Positions 52,801 through 62,980 of a DNA stretch of 64,000 nt are shown piece by piece; position 1 is the stretch's first letter; each line of letters starts with the position of its first letter. Position numbers and translations under genes: made by a program. The notes beneath the pieces were generated by a model. It was not told the origin of the DNA and did not search any database. It worked only from the letters and a program-made list of their open reading frames with translations. The DNA is taken from NCBI RefSeq assembly GCF_002305855.1, contig NZ_CP022163.1, positions 8,065,765 to 8,129,764 of the forward strand. The letters are read 5' to 3'. The DNA comes from Melittangium boletus DSM 14713. Lineage in GTDB: Bacteria; Myxococcota; Myxococcia; Myxococcales; Myxococcaceae.

Positions 52801-54336
52801 TCAATCGAGCGACGAGGTGGCGCGCTCGTACTCCTCGTGGCTGGGCGGGTACTCGGACCAGAAGAACAGCCGGCCCACGTGGCCCATCAGCGTTTCCTGC
52901 TTGCCGGCCGCGTCCGCGTCGGAGACGAAGACCGACAGGCCCGAGACGAGCGGCGAGGAGGGGCCCTGGATGGCGAACACGGGCAGGGCCAGGTCCACCT
53001 CGTAGCCGTGCTCTCGCTGGCGCCAGGTGCCACGGGCGGCGACGAAGGGCTCATCCAGGTATTGCTTCTTGTCCCCCTCCTCCTTCTGCCACAGCCGCAC
53101 CTGGAGTTGGCCCTCGGGCGCGAGCAGCACGCCCAGCTTGAAGTTGCCCGAGGTGCCGCGCGACACGGTGAGCTCCAGGTGGTCGGAGTGCACGCCGGTG
53201 CCGGTGGCGAAGGGGACGACGGTGTCGTCGTCCACCTCGGCGTGAAGGTGCAGGTTCTCGCCCACGCGCATGACCTGCCAGGCGAGGGCCAGGTCGCTCT
53301 CGTCTCTCCAGGCGTCCCGGCCCCAGGGGATATGGGCCCGGGTGTAGGCGTGCACGATGGGGGCGAGTGCCCGGGCGGCCTCGACGGACTTCGCCTCGCG
53401 CACGGGGTAGGGCTCACCGCCCTCCACGTGCAGCCCTTGCGTCCCGGAGAACAGCATGACGTCTGGATGGGTGCGCGAGATGTCCTGACTGGATCCCAAC
53501 GAGCCGTAGGGCCCATCCCAGGTGGTGAAGACATACGTGGTGGGCGTCAGGTTGAACTCGACCGCCTCCAGGGCGAGGGGGAGCTTGCGCACCTGGGAAC
53601 CCTTCACCAGGACGGGGCACAGGTTGCCTCGATGGGAGTTCTCGCGGTCCTCGACCGAGTCGAGGACGAGCATGCACGTGCCGCGATGACACTCATGATG
53701 CCGCGGGAAGATGAACTCCGACCCACAGGCCGCTATGGCCTTGGCGAGCACGGCCTCGGTCACGGGGACCTTGAGGCTTGGCTTCTCGGGTTCGGTGGGC
53801 GGGGGCCGAGAAGGCCTGGGGGGTTTGGAGACCTTGGAGACCTTGGGCGGCCGCTTCCATTCGGGCACGCGGACCGCCTTGAGGTCCTGGGTGAGCGTCT
53901 TGCCGTCCGACGACAGTTTCCACACCTGTCGATTGACCCAGGATTGATCCACACCGATGTCGATTCCCATCTCCCGTCCGCTGCGGAAGGGGCCTTTGTA
54001 ATCGAGGAATTCGATCCGCCGGGGGCCGATGAACCGCACCTCATGGGTGTATGGGCCCAGGGGTGAGCGCTCATGCTCACTCACCACATGGCCCTCGCGA
54101 TCGGTGACGTACAGGGTGTTGAAGTAGCAGTACTCGCCCGAGCACGGGCTGTAGATGCTCTGCCTCCAGATGCAGAACGCACCCTGGCAGTCGAGCCGAC
54201 GCGAGTCATCGTGCTCGACGAGTTTTTCGCCCTCCGCGGGCTGCGCGAGGGCCTGGGGACCTCCACCCAGGCCGAGTACCGACACCACGGCCAGCGCGCG
54301 CAGGGCGACGGGACTCGGCCCCGGAGAGGACCTCAC
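52801..54336 (-). CDS. Secreted protein with possible CBM9-like C-terminal domain
   Basis: This 511-residue protein starts with GTG and has a signal peptide (about 1-31, ending QALAQPA). An N-terminal part with cysteine pairs (DCQGAFCIW, CSGEYC) is followed by a proline-rich linker (about 165-190) and a middle region. The C-terminal domain (about 325-510) has the pattern of family-9-type carbohydrate-binding sandwiches: WRDESDLALAWQVMRVGENL, AEVDDD, SDHLELTV and GYEVDLALPVFAI. It may bind a polysaccharide outside the cell. It overlaps the TPR gene stop (GTGA at 54333-54336), so the two are coupled. Function unknown. Confidence 0.65.
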   Translation of the reverse strand: MRSSPGPSPVALRALAVVSVLGLGGGPQALAQPAEGEKLVEHDDSRRLDCQGAFCIWRQSIYSPCSGEYCYFNTLYVTDREGHVVSEHERSPLGPYTHEVRFIGPRRIEFLDYKGPFRSGREMGIDIGVDQSWVNRQVWKLSSDGKTLTQDLKAVRVPEWKRPPKVSKVSKPPRPSRPPPTEPEKPSLKVPVTEAVLAKAIAACGSEFIFPRHHECHRGTCMLVLDSVEDRENSHRGNLCPVLVKGSQVRKLPLALEAVEFNLTPTTYVFTTWDGPYGSLGSSQDISRTHPDVMLFSGTQGLHVEGGEPYPVREAKSVEAARALAPIVHAYTRAHIPWGRDAWRDESDLALAWQVMRVGENLHLHAEVDDDTVVPFATGTGVHSDHLELTVSRGTSGNFKLGVLLAPEGQLQVRLWQKEEGDKKQYLDEPFVAARGTWRQREHGYEVDLALPVFAIQGPSSPLVSGLSVFVSDADAAGKQETLMGHVGRLFFWSEYPPSHEEYERATSSLD

Positions 54337-57300
54337 GGCAGGGCGAGGCCGAGCCGCTGACGCAGACGCAGGAAGTCGTCGCTGATCACGTACGAGAGGA
54401 GCTGTTGCATGTCCGAGCGCTCGCGAAGGGCCTGGATCAGGGGCTCGGCGTTGTCCACGCGCAGGGTGGCGAAGTTCGGGTCCTCCTTGAGCACCAGCGT
54501 GAGGCCCACCGACACGTCACCGCACATCAGCGCGCCGGCCCGGTCCGCCGACAGGGCGAAGCCCTCCAGCACGGGGGCCAGGTCCACCTTGGGCTGGGGT
54601 CCCAGCTCCAGGGCGGCGGGCTCCAGGGCCTTGAGCGCCTTGCGTGAGTAGGCGCGGCGGTACTGGCGCACCATCTCCTCGTTGTTGCGGCCCAGCGCCG
54701 AGAACTGCGGGGCGAAGACGCGCACCGAGTGGCCGAACAGGTCCGTCGTCTCGCCGCGCGACAGCTTGGAGAGCACCGCGGTCTTGTTGAGCAGACCCAT
54801 GACGGCGCGGCCGATGAGGAACTTCTGCTCGCGGGCGTTGAAGCGGCGCACGACGTCCTGGCCCACGCACACGGCCAGGGGCTCGCTGGTCTCCAGGGCG
54901 ATGAGGCCGCGGCGCGCCTGGTACACCTCGAACTCCTCCACGCCGAAGACCTGCGCCACGGTGCGCACGGCCTTGAACACCGCGTGATCCGGCTTGAGCT
55001 TGTCCTCCTTGCGGTTGACGCCGAGCAGTTCGAACTGCGGCGGGTGCATCTTGCCGAGCTGATCGCCCACGGCGCGCATCACCTCGAGCAGGGGCCCGCG
55101 CGAGGTGGGGTGGGTGAGGCCCGCGTCCACGTCCGCCAGGCTCAGCCGCTCCTGGGTCTCCACGGGCAGGCGGGTGCGCATCTCCGTGTAGAAGGAGACC
55201 TCGACCTCGTTGGCCGAGCGCAGGAAGTGCAGCACGGCGGCGGCGCAGAAGGCCTTGTCGTTCTGCTTGAGGCCCTCCCACAGCCGGAAGAGCGCGTGCA
55301 GGCTGTCCACGCGCGTGGGCTCCAGGCGGAGGATCTGCCGGTGCTCCTCGATGGCGAGCTGAGCGGACGCCGCGTCGCGCATGTAGAGGGTCGCCAGCGA
55401 CGCGCGCGCCTGCACGTTGGCTGGCTCCGTGTCGACGATCTGCCGGTAGAGCGTCACCGCCCGGTTCGGCTCCCCGAGCGCTCCGGCGCTCAGGTCCGCG
55501 ACCTTCAAGCGCAGCGTGGTGGCGCGCCGGGTGTCACCCGTGGTCTGCGCCTGGGTGGACTGGGCCTCCAGCATCTGCGACAGCTCCGGCAGCTTGCCGG
55601 CGCGCTCATAGAGGCCCGCGAGCCGATCCACCAGGGCCATGTCCCCCGGGCTCAGCTCCAACGCCTGGCGGTAGAGCGTGGAGGCGGTGGCGATGTCTCC
55701 GAGTCCCTGCTCGTACACCTGGGCGAGCGTCACGGTATGGCGCGCACGATCGGCCACGGGCAGCTCCAGCTCGAGCAGCCGCCGCAGGCACTCCAGGGCG
55801 CCCTGCCCGTTGCGCACCTGGAGGAAGAGGGTGGACAGGCGCTCCAGGACCTCGGTGCTTCGTGGCAGGCCCTCGCGCGCGGCGTGCAGGTGCACGGCGG
55901 CGCGGGTCGGCTCGTTGAGGTGATCCTGGTAGAGCGAGCCCAGGGTGAGGTGCATCCGCGCGAGCAGGGTGGGCTCGCCGCCGAGCTCCACGCGCTGGGT
56001 GAGCGTGGTGGCCGCCTCCGCGTGGCGATTCTCCTCCAGCAGCATGTGGGCGCGCAGCTCCAGGGCCTCGGGCATCGAGGGCTGCAGCTCCAAGGTGCGG
56101 TCGAGCAGCTCCATGGCCCGGAGCCTGTCCCCCACGCCGGTGAGGTACGTCCTGGCCGCGTTGAGGAAGGCCGTGGCGGCCGACGCCGCGTCTCCCTGCG
56201 CCCGCCGGGCCTCGCCGCGCCGCTCCTGCAGCAGGGCCAGGTCCGCGGCGCCACCGCGCGCGGCGAGCAACTCCTCCAGGCCCGCCGTCGCCGCCGTGTC
56301 CAGCGGGTCGCGCTCGAGCGCCTTGCGGTAGAGCGCGATGGCGCCTTCCTCGTCCTGGAGGGCGCCCGCGGCGATGCGGGCCGCGGAGATGAAGGACTCG
56401 ATGGCGCCGCGCGCGTCCCGGCTCGCGTGCGCCTCGCTCTCCAGCAGCACGCGGATGGAGGCGGCGTCACCCCGGCGCGAGAGCACGCGCCGCAGGCCCT
56501 GGAGCGCGGGCAGACACTGGGGCTGGAGCTGCAGCACCGCGCGGTAGGCCTGCTCGGCGCGGGTGGAGTTGTTGAGCTTGCCCTCGTCCAGCTCCGCGCA
56601 GCGCAGCATGAGCTGCACGCGCTCCATCTCGTCCGTCACCACCTGGAGGCGGCGCAGGTACAGCTCGGACAGGCCGGCGGCGTCGCCCTGCTGGCGCAGG
56701 GTGCGCTCCAGGTTGAAGGCGAGCCGCACGTCGCGCGGGTTCTCCGCCACGGCGAGCCGCAGGGCCTCCACATCCATGCCCTTGTCCAGGTCCGTGGCGG
56801 CGTTCACCCGCAGGGCGAGTCCCAGGCGGCCGTCCTTCACCTGCTCGCTCAGCCGCAGGCGCAGCTCACCGCGGCGCGCGCGATCCCCGGCGCGGATGCG
56901 CTCGAGCGTCTTGAGGGCGGACAGGTGGCCGGACTCCAGCGCGAGCACCGCCTCGCAGCACTGGGAGGCGCGCGCGGGCTCCTGGAAGTGATCCAGGTAG
57001 AGCCGCGCGAGCTTCATGTACGCGGCCACCTTGGCGCCCGTCGTCTGGCCCATCTGCGTTTCCCGATCCAACAGCGCCACGAGCTCCTTCACGTCCTCCT
57101 CGGCCAGGAACAGCCGCTCCAGGGCGCGCAGGGTGGCGGTGTGGCCGGGTGCCAGGCTCAGCACTTCCTGGAAGACGCCAATGGCCATGTCCGGCCGCTT
57201 GAGCTGGTCCTCCCAGATGGTGGCCGCGTGGTACAGGGCGTTGGCGCGCTCCATCGCGTCCGTGCGGTTGGCGGCCTCGGCGCGCAGCACCTCGATGAGG

Positions 57301-59399
57301 CTTTCCCACGCCCCCTTGGCCTTGTAGAGCCGCGCGAGCGCGCGCAGCGCCGGGAAGTGGCTGGGCGCCAGCGTGAGCACTTCCTGGTACGAGGCGATGG
57401 CCTGGTGCTCGTCCTTCACCCGGTGCTCGTACAGCTCTCCGATTTTGTGGATGAGCGCCGCGGCGGCCTCGGGGTTGGGGGAGATCTCCGCCTCGGCGCG
57501 GTACATGCGGATGAGGGGCTCCCACTTGCCCTCCTGCGCGTACAGCCGGCCCAGGGACTTGAGCGCGGGCAGGTAGGACGGCATGAGCGTGAGCACGCGC
57601 TCGTACGCGGCGATGGCGCCCGCGCGATCCTTGAGGTGCTCGTCGAGGATTTCCGCGTTGCGGTGGTAGAGCGAGAGCACCTGCTTGGTGTCGCCCACGA
57701 GCGACGCCTCCAGCTCCTGGTGGCGCAAGAGCTCCTGGAAGCGCCCGGCGCGCTCGAGCAGCCGGGACAGGTTGTGGATGGTGGGCAGGTGCTCGGGCGC
57801 CAGGTCGAGGATGCGCCGCATGCACTCGATGGCGTGGTCCAGATCGTTGAGCCGCTCCTCGTGCAGCAGCGCCACCTTGTTGAGCGTGGCGATGATCAGA
57901 TCCTTGTCCTGCGTTTGCAGGAGATCCTGCTCGTACATGGCCACGAGCTCGGCGAAGCGGCCCTGGCGCTCGTACAACCGGATGAGGGCCTTCTGGGCGG
58001 GGAGATAGCCCGGCTGGACCTGGGTGCAGGCGTGGTAGCGCGGGATGGCCTCTTCCTGGCGGCTCAGACGCTCCTCGAGCACCTCGGCCGCCTTGAACAT
58101 GCGCGCGGCCTTCTCCTTGGGATCCTGCGTGGCGGCGGCCTCGGCGTCGAAGACGGAGACGAGCCCTTCCCAGTTGCGGGTGCGGTGGTAGAGCTTGCCC
58201 AGGCCCGCGAGCGAGGCGGCATGGCCGGGGATGCGCGCGAGGATGGCCTGGTAGCGGGCGATGGCGTCCGCGTCGCGCTTGAGGTCTTCCTCGTAGAGCG
58301 CGGCCAGGCGCAGGCTGATGGCGACGAACTCGCCCTCGTCGTTGATGCAGCCCACCCACGCGAGCAGCACGTCCGCCAGCTCCTCGAAGCGGTGGCGCGT
58401 CTCGAAGACGTTGGCGAGCGCGGAGAGGATGAGCGATTCGTGGGGGCTCACGCGGCGCGCGTCGAGCAGGGCCGCGAGCGCCTCTTCCTTGCGCCCGAGC
58501 CGCTCATACATCTTGCACAGCTGCAACCACGCGGGCGCGCCCTGGGGCCCGAGCGCGGTGGCCTCGGCGGTGAGCACCTCGAGCAGCTCCTCGGCGCGGC
58601 CCTCGCGCACGGCCACTCGCTTGAGGGCGTTGAGCAGGAGCGGATCCTCGCGGTCGTGCCGGAAGGCCTCGCGGAAGCACGCGGCGGCGTCGCTGGTGCG
58701 CTTGAGGCGCTCGTCGAGCACCATGCCCGCGGTGGTGAGGTAGTGGGCGCGCAGCGCGGGGGTCTCCAGCGCGTTGGCCAGCAGCCGGTACACCTCGATG
58801 AGCGAGTTGAAGTCGTTGCGCGCGGAGTAGAGCGCTTCCAGCTGGGTGAGCAGTCCCACGTCCTGGGGCTTGAGCTCCAGACACTGGCCGAAGGCGGCCG
58901 TGGCGTCCTCGGTGCGCCCCAGGCGCTCCTCGAGCAGGCTGCCCTTCTCGAAGAGCAGGGCGGCGCGCTCGGTGGGAGACTCGATGGCGCTCAGCTCCGC
59001 CTCGAGCAGCTGCACGGCCATCTGCCAGTTGCCCACATCGGCGAAGAGGCGGCGCGCGGCGCGGATGTTGGAGAGGAACTTCGGGGCCAACCGGTAGGCC
59101 TGGTTGTAGGCCATGGCGGCGTTGCGCGGATTCTTGAGCGGGTCCTCCCAGAGGCGGCCCATCTCATGGAAGAGCAGGGCGGCCTGGGGCTCGGTGCCGA
59201 GGGCGCGCGCCTCTCGCTCCAGGCTGGTGATGCGCTCACGGGCGTCCTGCTCGGGGCTGGCGGCGGGCGGAATCGTGCCCAGCGTGGACGCCATGGCCTC
59301 GGTGGCCGCAGGAAGGGGAGCGTTCGTCGTCGCCGGGGCGGACATGACACCGGTGGAACTCGAGGAAGGCGTCCTCGGCAGGTCGTTGTGCTCGCTCAT
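54333..59399 (-). CDS. Giant tetratricopeptide-repeat protein
   Basis: This 1688-residue protein has a short disordered N-terminus (MSEHNDLPRTPSSSSTG) followed by about 35 TPR-like helical repeats over residues 60-1370. The consensus is W..L...Y..EA........A......LY..R..... with repeated AIA.YQ..L.L.P...PAL..L..LY. A non-repeat C-terminus of about 300 residues contains VFGVEEFEVYQARRGLIALE and AQFSALGR-type segments and ends LRQRLGLALP. It is probably a cytosolic scaffold, as no signal peptide or membrane helix was seen. ATG 59399 has a clear ribosome-binding site. A divergent promoter region of 240 bases separates it from the ClC gene; no known motif was recognised there. Confidence 0.85.
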   Translation of the reverse strand: MSEHNDLPRTPSSSSTGVMSAPATTNAPLPAATEAMASTLGTIPPAASPEQDARERITSLEREARALGTEPQAALLFHEMGRLWEDPLKNPRNAAMAYNQAYRLAPKFLSNIRAARRLFADVGNWQMAVQLLEAELSAIESPTERAALLFEKGSLLEERLGRTEDATAAFGQCLELKPQDVGLLTQLEALYSARNDFNSLIEVYRLLANALETPALRAHYLTTAGMVLDERLKRTSDAAACFREAFRHDREDPLLLNALKRVAVREGRAEELLEVLTAEATALGPQGAPAWLQLCKMYERLGRKEEALAALLDARRVSPHESLILSALANVFETRHRFEELADVLLAWVGCINDEGEFVAISLRLAALYEEDLKRDADAIARYQAILARIPGHAASLAGLGKLYHRTRNWEGLVSVFDAEAAATQDPKEKAARMFKAAEVLEERLSRQEEAIPRYHACTQVQPGYLPAQKALIRLYERQGRFAELVAMYEQDLLQTQDKDLIIATLNKVALLHEERLNDLDHAIECMRRILDLAPEHLPTIHNLSRLLERAGRFQELLRHQELEASLVGDTKQVLSLYHRNAEILDEHLKDRAGAIAAYERVLTLMPSYLPALKSLGRLYAQEGKWEPLIRMYRAEAEISPNPEAAAALIHKIGELYEHRVKDEHQAIASYQEVLTLAPSHFPALRALARLYKAKGAWESLIEVLRAEAANRTDAMERANALYHAATIWEDQLKRPDMAIGVFQEVLSLAPGHTATLRALERLFLAEEDVKELVALLDRETQMGQTTGAKVAAYMKLARLYLDHFQEPARASQCCEAVLALESGHLSALKTLERIRAGDRARRGELRLRLSEQVKDGRLGLALRVNAATDLDKGMDVEALRLAVAENPRDVRLAFNLERTLRQQGDAAGLSELYLRRLQVVTDEMERVQLMLRCAELDEGKLNNSTRAEQAYRAVLQLQPQCLPALQGLRRVLSRRGDAASIRVLLESEAHASRDARGAIESFISAARIAAGALQDEEGAIALYRKALERDPLDTAATAGLEELLAARGGAADLALLQERRGEARRAQGDAASAATAFLNAARTYLTGVGDRLRAMELLDRTLELQPSMPEALELRAHMLLEENRHAEAATTLTQRVELGGEPTLLARMHLTLGSLYQDHLNEPTRAAVHLHAAREGLPRSTEVLERLSTLFLQVRNGQGALECLRRLLELELPVADRARHTVTLAQVYEQGLGDIATASTLYRQALELSPGDMALVDRLAGLYERAGKLPELSQMLEAQSTQAQTTGDTRRATTLRLKVADLSAGALGEPNRAVTLYRQIVDTEPANVQARASLATLYMRDAASAQLAIEEHRQILRLEPTRVDSLHALFRLWEGLKQNDKAFCAAAVLHFLRSANEVEVSFYTEMRTRLPVETQERLSLADVDAGLTHPTSRGPLLEVMRAVGDQLGKMHPPQFELLGVNRKEDKLKPDHAVFKAVRTVAQVFGVEEFEVYQARRGLIALETSEPLAVCVGQDVVRRFNAREQKFLIGRAVMGLLNKTAVLSKLSRGETTDLFGHSVRVFAPQFSALGRNNEEMVRQYRRAYSRKALKALEPAALELGPQPKVDLAPVLEGFALSADRAGALMCGDVSVGLTLVLKEDPNFATLRVDNAEPLIQALRERSDMQQLLSYVISDDFLRLRQRLGLALP

Positions 59400-59639
59400 G
59401 GGAAAGCCTTCTCCGAGAAGGAAAGATCGCGGCGCTGGGACTTTACAGGCCGGCGGGTTTCGTACCATGTGGTTGGCGGGCCCCTCAAGTTCCCGACTTT
59501 CTTGGCATTTCACCCGTTGTCTGGTCGCTCGCCGGGGGGCCGGGCGCGGTATTCGCACCCTGTCCCCGAACGAAAGCCGCCGGGATCATCCGAATTCGTT
59601 GGTCTTGCAACGAAATGCCCTGCTGTTAGCCTCCGGCGC

Positions 59640-61049
59640 ATGGCGGGGCATCGGGAACCCTTGGATGAGGAGCAGCGCGCGCTGCATGACTCGTGGGACT
59701 CCATCGCCCTGACGATGGGGCGGGTGGCGCTCGGCGCGGTGCTTGTCTGGGGTGTGTGCTCCGGCCTGCGCCATGGCGTGCACGCCACGAGCGACACGCT
59801 GCTCACCTTCGTCGCGGACTCGGGCCGCTGGTGGGCGCCGCTCGCGCTGGTGGGCGTGCTGGTGGTGGGCGGACTCGCGCGGGGCCTGCTCAACCGTCGT
59901 CCCGGCTGGAGTCAGGTGGCGTCCGATGGCGTGGACGTGGCGCTCCACAACTACCACATCACCTATGAGGACCCCGCGGATGACCCGCGTCCGCGCTACT
60001 CGCTGCCGGCGTTCCGGCTCGTCCTGCGCAAGGCCGCGGCCACCCTGCTGACGCTCGGCACGGGCGCGTCGGGAGGACTGGAGGGTCCCTCGGTGCTGCT
60101 GGGGGAGTCACTGGGCGCGGGGCTCGCGAGGCTCACCCGGGCGCGCTCGGAGCACACGCTGCGCACCTGCCAGCTCGCCTGCATCTCCGCCGCCGTGGCC
60201 ACGCTCCTCAACGCGCCCTTCGCCGCCGCGCTCTTCGCCATCGAGGTCGTCTACGGCAACCGCATCGTCTACCGGAAGCTGTCCTACTGCCTCTTCGCCG
60301 GCATCATCGCCTACGTCCTCAACAACCGCTTCCTCGGCTTCCGTCCCATCTTCATGGCCCCGCCGCATGGGCACACCTACACCCTGGCCGAGTACGGCTT
60401 GACGGCGCTGGTGGCGGTGGCCGTCTCCGCCCCGGTGGCGCTCGCGTTCGGGCTCGCCATGAAGCACACCCGCCGCGTGGTGGAGCACGTGCACCCCGTG
60501 CTGCGCGGCGCCGCTGGCTCGCTGTGCACCGCCGCGGTGGCCCTGGGCTTGTTCTACGGCGTGGGCATGGATCCCCGGCACGTGCTGGGCATGGGCGAGC
60601 ACACCGTGGCGCGGCTGTTGGCGGGTGAGGGCGGTGCCCTGTCTGCTTGGTGGTTCCTGCTGCTCATCGTCGTGGGCAAGCTGCTCACCACGGGCTTCAC
60701 CCTCCAATCGGGAGGTTCGGCGGGAATGCTGATTCCGTCCATGGTGCTCGGAGGGGTGTCCGGAGCGGCCACCGCCCAGGTGCTCGCCGCCACGGGCCTG
60801 GTGTCCCTGGACGCGGGCCTCTTCGTCGTGGTGGGCATCGCCTCCGCACTGGTGGCCGTGGTGGGCGTGCCCCTGGCGGCCATCGCCCTGGTACTGGAGG
60901 TGTTCGGCTCCGCCTACGGCCCTCCCGCGGTGCTCGCCTGTGGCCTCACCTACGTGCTCACGCTCCGGCTGCGCGTATATAAGGAGCAGCCCCGCGAGAC
61001 GCCCGCGGCGGCCCTGGGCGACGCGGGCGCCGTCCCGGCCTCCTCGTAG
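59640..61049 (+). CDS. ClC-family chloride channel/antiporter
   Basis: This 469-residue membrane protein is of the ClC type. Signatures are GTGASGGLEGPSVLLGE (the GxEGP motif with the gating glutamate), LNAPFAAALFAIEV, SGGSAGMLIPSMVLGG and GVPLAAIALVLEVFG near the C-terminus. The length fits a prokaryotic ClC without cytoplasmic CBS domains. It would exchange chloride and protons or conduct chloride. The ATG at 59640 gives MAGHREPLDEE; upstream codons in this frame are shadow. The lipoprotein gene follows 28 bases later on the same strand and is probably cotranscribed. Confidence 0.93.
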   Translation: MAGHREPLDEEQRALHDSWDSIALTMGRVALGAVLVWGVCSGLRHGVHATSDTLLTFVADSGRWWAPLALVGVLVVGGLARGLLNRRPGWSQVASDGVDVALHNYHITYEDPADDPRPRYSLPAFRLVLRKAAATLLTLGTGASGGLEGPSVLLGESLGAGLARLTRARSEHTLRTCQLACISAAVATLLNAPFAAALFAIEVVYGNRIVYRKLSYCLFAGIIAYVLNNRFLGFRPIFMAPPHGHTYTLAEYGLTALVAVAVSAPVALAFGLAMKHTRRVVEHVHPVLRGAAGSLCTAAVALGLFYGVGMDPRHVLGMGEHTVARLLAGEGGALSAWWFLLLIVVGKLLTTGFTLQSGGSAGMLIPSMVLGGVSGAATAQVLAATGLVSLDAGLFVVVGIASALVAVVGVPLAAIALVLEVFGSAYGPPAVLACGLTYVLTLRLRVYKEQPRETPAAALGDAGAVPASS

Positions 61050-61077
61050 CCTTCCCGGTCTCCTTCGAAGAGGAACG

Positions 61078-61650
61078 ATGATGCGCAAGGGGTGGTGGTT
61101 GTTGTGCGTGGCCCTTATGGGCGCCGCGTGTGCCCGATCGACTCCGGCTCAGCGCCCCGCCGGGGAGGCCGGCTCGGGCATGGCCTTCAAGTCCTCCCTG
61201 GCCGTGCTGCTCGAGCACCGGGCGGAGCTGGCCCTCACCCCCGAGCTGGTGGGGCGTTTCGAGCAGATGGACTTCTCCCTGCACGAGAAGAACATCGTGC
61301 TCCAGCGCCAGCTTGAGGCCCTGAGGGAGAAGAACAAGAAGGGCGCTCGTCCCTGGCACGGGGGCTACATGGGCGGGGGCTCGCACGACGTCCATGGCGG
61401 CAAGGGCGGCTCGATGAGCGGGCCGGCGGATGAGGATCAGCAGAAGCTCCTGCGCCGCGAGCGCTTGGAGCGCATCGAAGCCACGCTGCGCGAGATGCAG
61501 GACAACGATTCCCAGGCCTACCTCCAGGCGGAGGGGCTGCTGACCGACGCGCAGAAGCCCCGGGCACGCGAGCTGTTCTCCCTGGAGCGCGACAAGCTGC
61601 TCAAGCAGCTCGACGCCATGCACTATCAAATCCGCAAGGGCGAATACTGA
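61078..61650 (+). CDS. Spy/CpxP-like periplasmic lipoprotein
   Basis: This 190-residue lipoprotein has a signal ending in the lipobox MGAAC (cysteine near 18) and a helical mature part. It contains LALTPELVGRFEQMDFSLH and LLTDAQKPRARELFSLERDKL, a pair of LT-like helices resembling the LTxxQ motifs of CpxP/Spy chaperones and metal sensors. Between them is a glycine/histidine-rich patch (PWHGGYMGGGSHDVHGGKGG) that could bind metal. It would sit in the periplasm or on the outer membrane. The start is the first of two ATGs after GAAGAGG. Its end meets the P450 remnant (stop restored at 61653). Confidence 0.7.
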   Translation: MMRKGWWLLCVALMGAACARSTPAQRPAGEAGSGMAFKSSLAVLLEHRAELALTPELVGRFEQMDFSLHEKNIVLQRQLEALREKNKKGARPWHGGYMGGGSHDVHGGKGGSMSGPADEDQQKLLRRERLERIEATLREMQDNDSQAYLQAEGLLTDAQKPRARELFSLERDKLLKQLDAMHYQIRKGEY

Positions 61651-61652
61651 CT

Positions 61653-62872
61653 TCAGAACGCCAAGGGCAGACTCACCAGCCCACGCGCTTGGGCACTCGG
61701 GCGCCACACGAGCTTCTCGGGTTCCGTGGCCAGACGCAGCTCCGGGAATCGCTCCAGCAGCAACTCGAAGGCGACGACGGCCTCCAGCCGGGCGAGGGGC
61801 GCTCCCAGACAGAAGTGGATGCATGGCCGAAGCCCACGTGCTTGTTGGGCGTGCGTCCCACGTCGAACCGGTCCGGCTCGGAGAACGCCCCGGGATCCCG
61901 ATCCGCGGCCAGGTAGTTCACCCGGACGGCCTCATGGGCCGGGATGTGCTGACCGTGCAACTCCAGGTCCTCCTTCGCGAAGCGCAGGATGCTCAGCTCG
62001 AACGTGCCGCAGTAGCGCACCATCTCCTCCACCGCCGAGGGGATGAGGGCGCGATCCTCCCGCAGCCGTTGGAGCTGCTCCGGATGCCGTAGCAGCTCCA
62101 GCAGGCCGTTGCCCAACAGGTGCGCGGTCGTCTCGTAACCGCCGACGAGCAGCAGGAAGACCATGCTCATCAACTCCTCGGCGCTCAGCCGATCCCCCTG
62201 CTCCTGCACGGCGATCAACGCGCTGATCAGATCGTCCTGGGGCTGCTGACGGCGCCGCTCGAAGAGTTCCTCCAGGTACTTGAAGAAGAGCTGGTAGGCC
62301 TCGCGGGCCTTCTCCTGGGAGTCCTTCGACGGAGGGGCGAAGAACGTCTGCGTCCACTCGCGGAACTGGTCGCGGTCCTCGGAGGGAATCCCCAACAGCT
62401 CGGCGATGACGATGACGGGCAGCGGGAAGGCGAGCACCTTGAGGAAGTCCGCTCCGGAGCCCTGGGCCTTCAAGTTCTCCAGCAGCTCCGAGCAGATCGC
62501 CGTGATGCGCGGGCGCAGTTCCTCGATGCGGCGCGGGGTGAAGACCTTGGACACCAGCGAGCGCATCCGCGTGTGGTCCGGCGGGTCCACGGTCAGCAGG
62601 TGCCGACTGAGCGACCTCAGCTTATGGCCGAAGAATCGCTGGCGGACCGTCTCGGGCAGGCGGGTGGGGTCCTGCGTGAAGCGGGGATCCCTCACCATCG
62701 AGACCACATCGTCGTAGCGCGTCAGCAGCCAGAAGTGCATTCCCAGTTGGGGATCCGTGATCCGGGCGACGGGGAACTCCTCCCGCATGCGCTTGTAGAG
62801 AGGGAACGGGTTGGCGCGCACGTGGGGAGACCACAGCGTCTCTCCCTCCGCGAACAGGGGGCTGGTCGTCAT
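61653..62872 (-). pseudogene. Cytochrome P450 with one-base frameshift in the haem loop
   Basis: A CYP107-like P450 with I-helix GGYETTAH, an ExxR motif (EEMVRY) and FDVGRTPNKHVGFGH leading to the haem loop. The next codon has lost one base (near 61821 on the plus strand), so the continuous frame runs to a stop at 61673 and yields an unrelated tail (399 residues). Adding one G restores GIHFCLGAPLARLEAVVAFE, with the haem cysteine, and a normal end ...LVSLPLAF with a stop at 61653 (406 residues). Either the gene is a fresh pseudogene or the base is a sequencing error. It shares no operon with the NRPS. Confidence 0.85.
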
Positions 62873-62980
62873 GGAGCGCTCCTTCGCATGGAAGGCTCCG
62901 ATTTTAGAACTTCGATGCGTGGGGGTACAGACCTGCCTACCACCCAGGCCGCTCGAGGAACACGATGACCCGCCAAGGAA

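Noticed and set aside
59400..59639. Riboswitch or sigma-54 site in the divergent gap between the TPR and ClC genes
   Set aside because: No consensus -24/-12 pair or structured repeat was found by eye.
54729..59640. A long rightward frame antisense to the TPR gene, continuous with the ClC frame
   Set aside because: Only the part from 59640 is real (ClC signatures); the upstream portion is opposite the TPR repeats and low in complexity.
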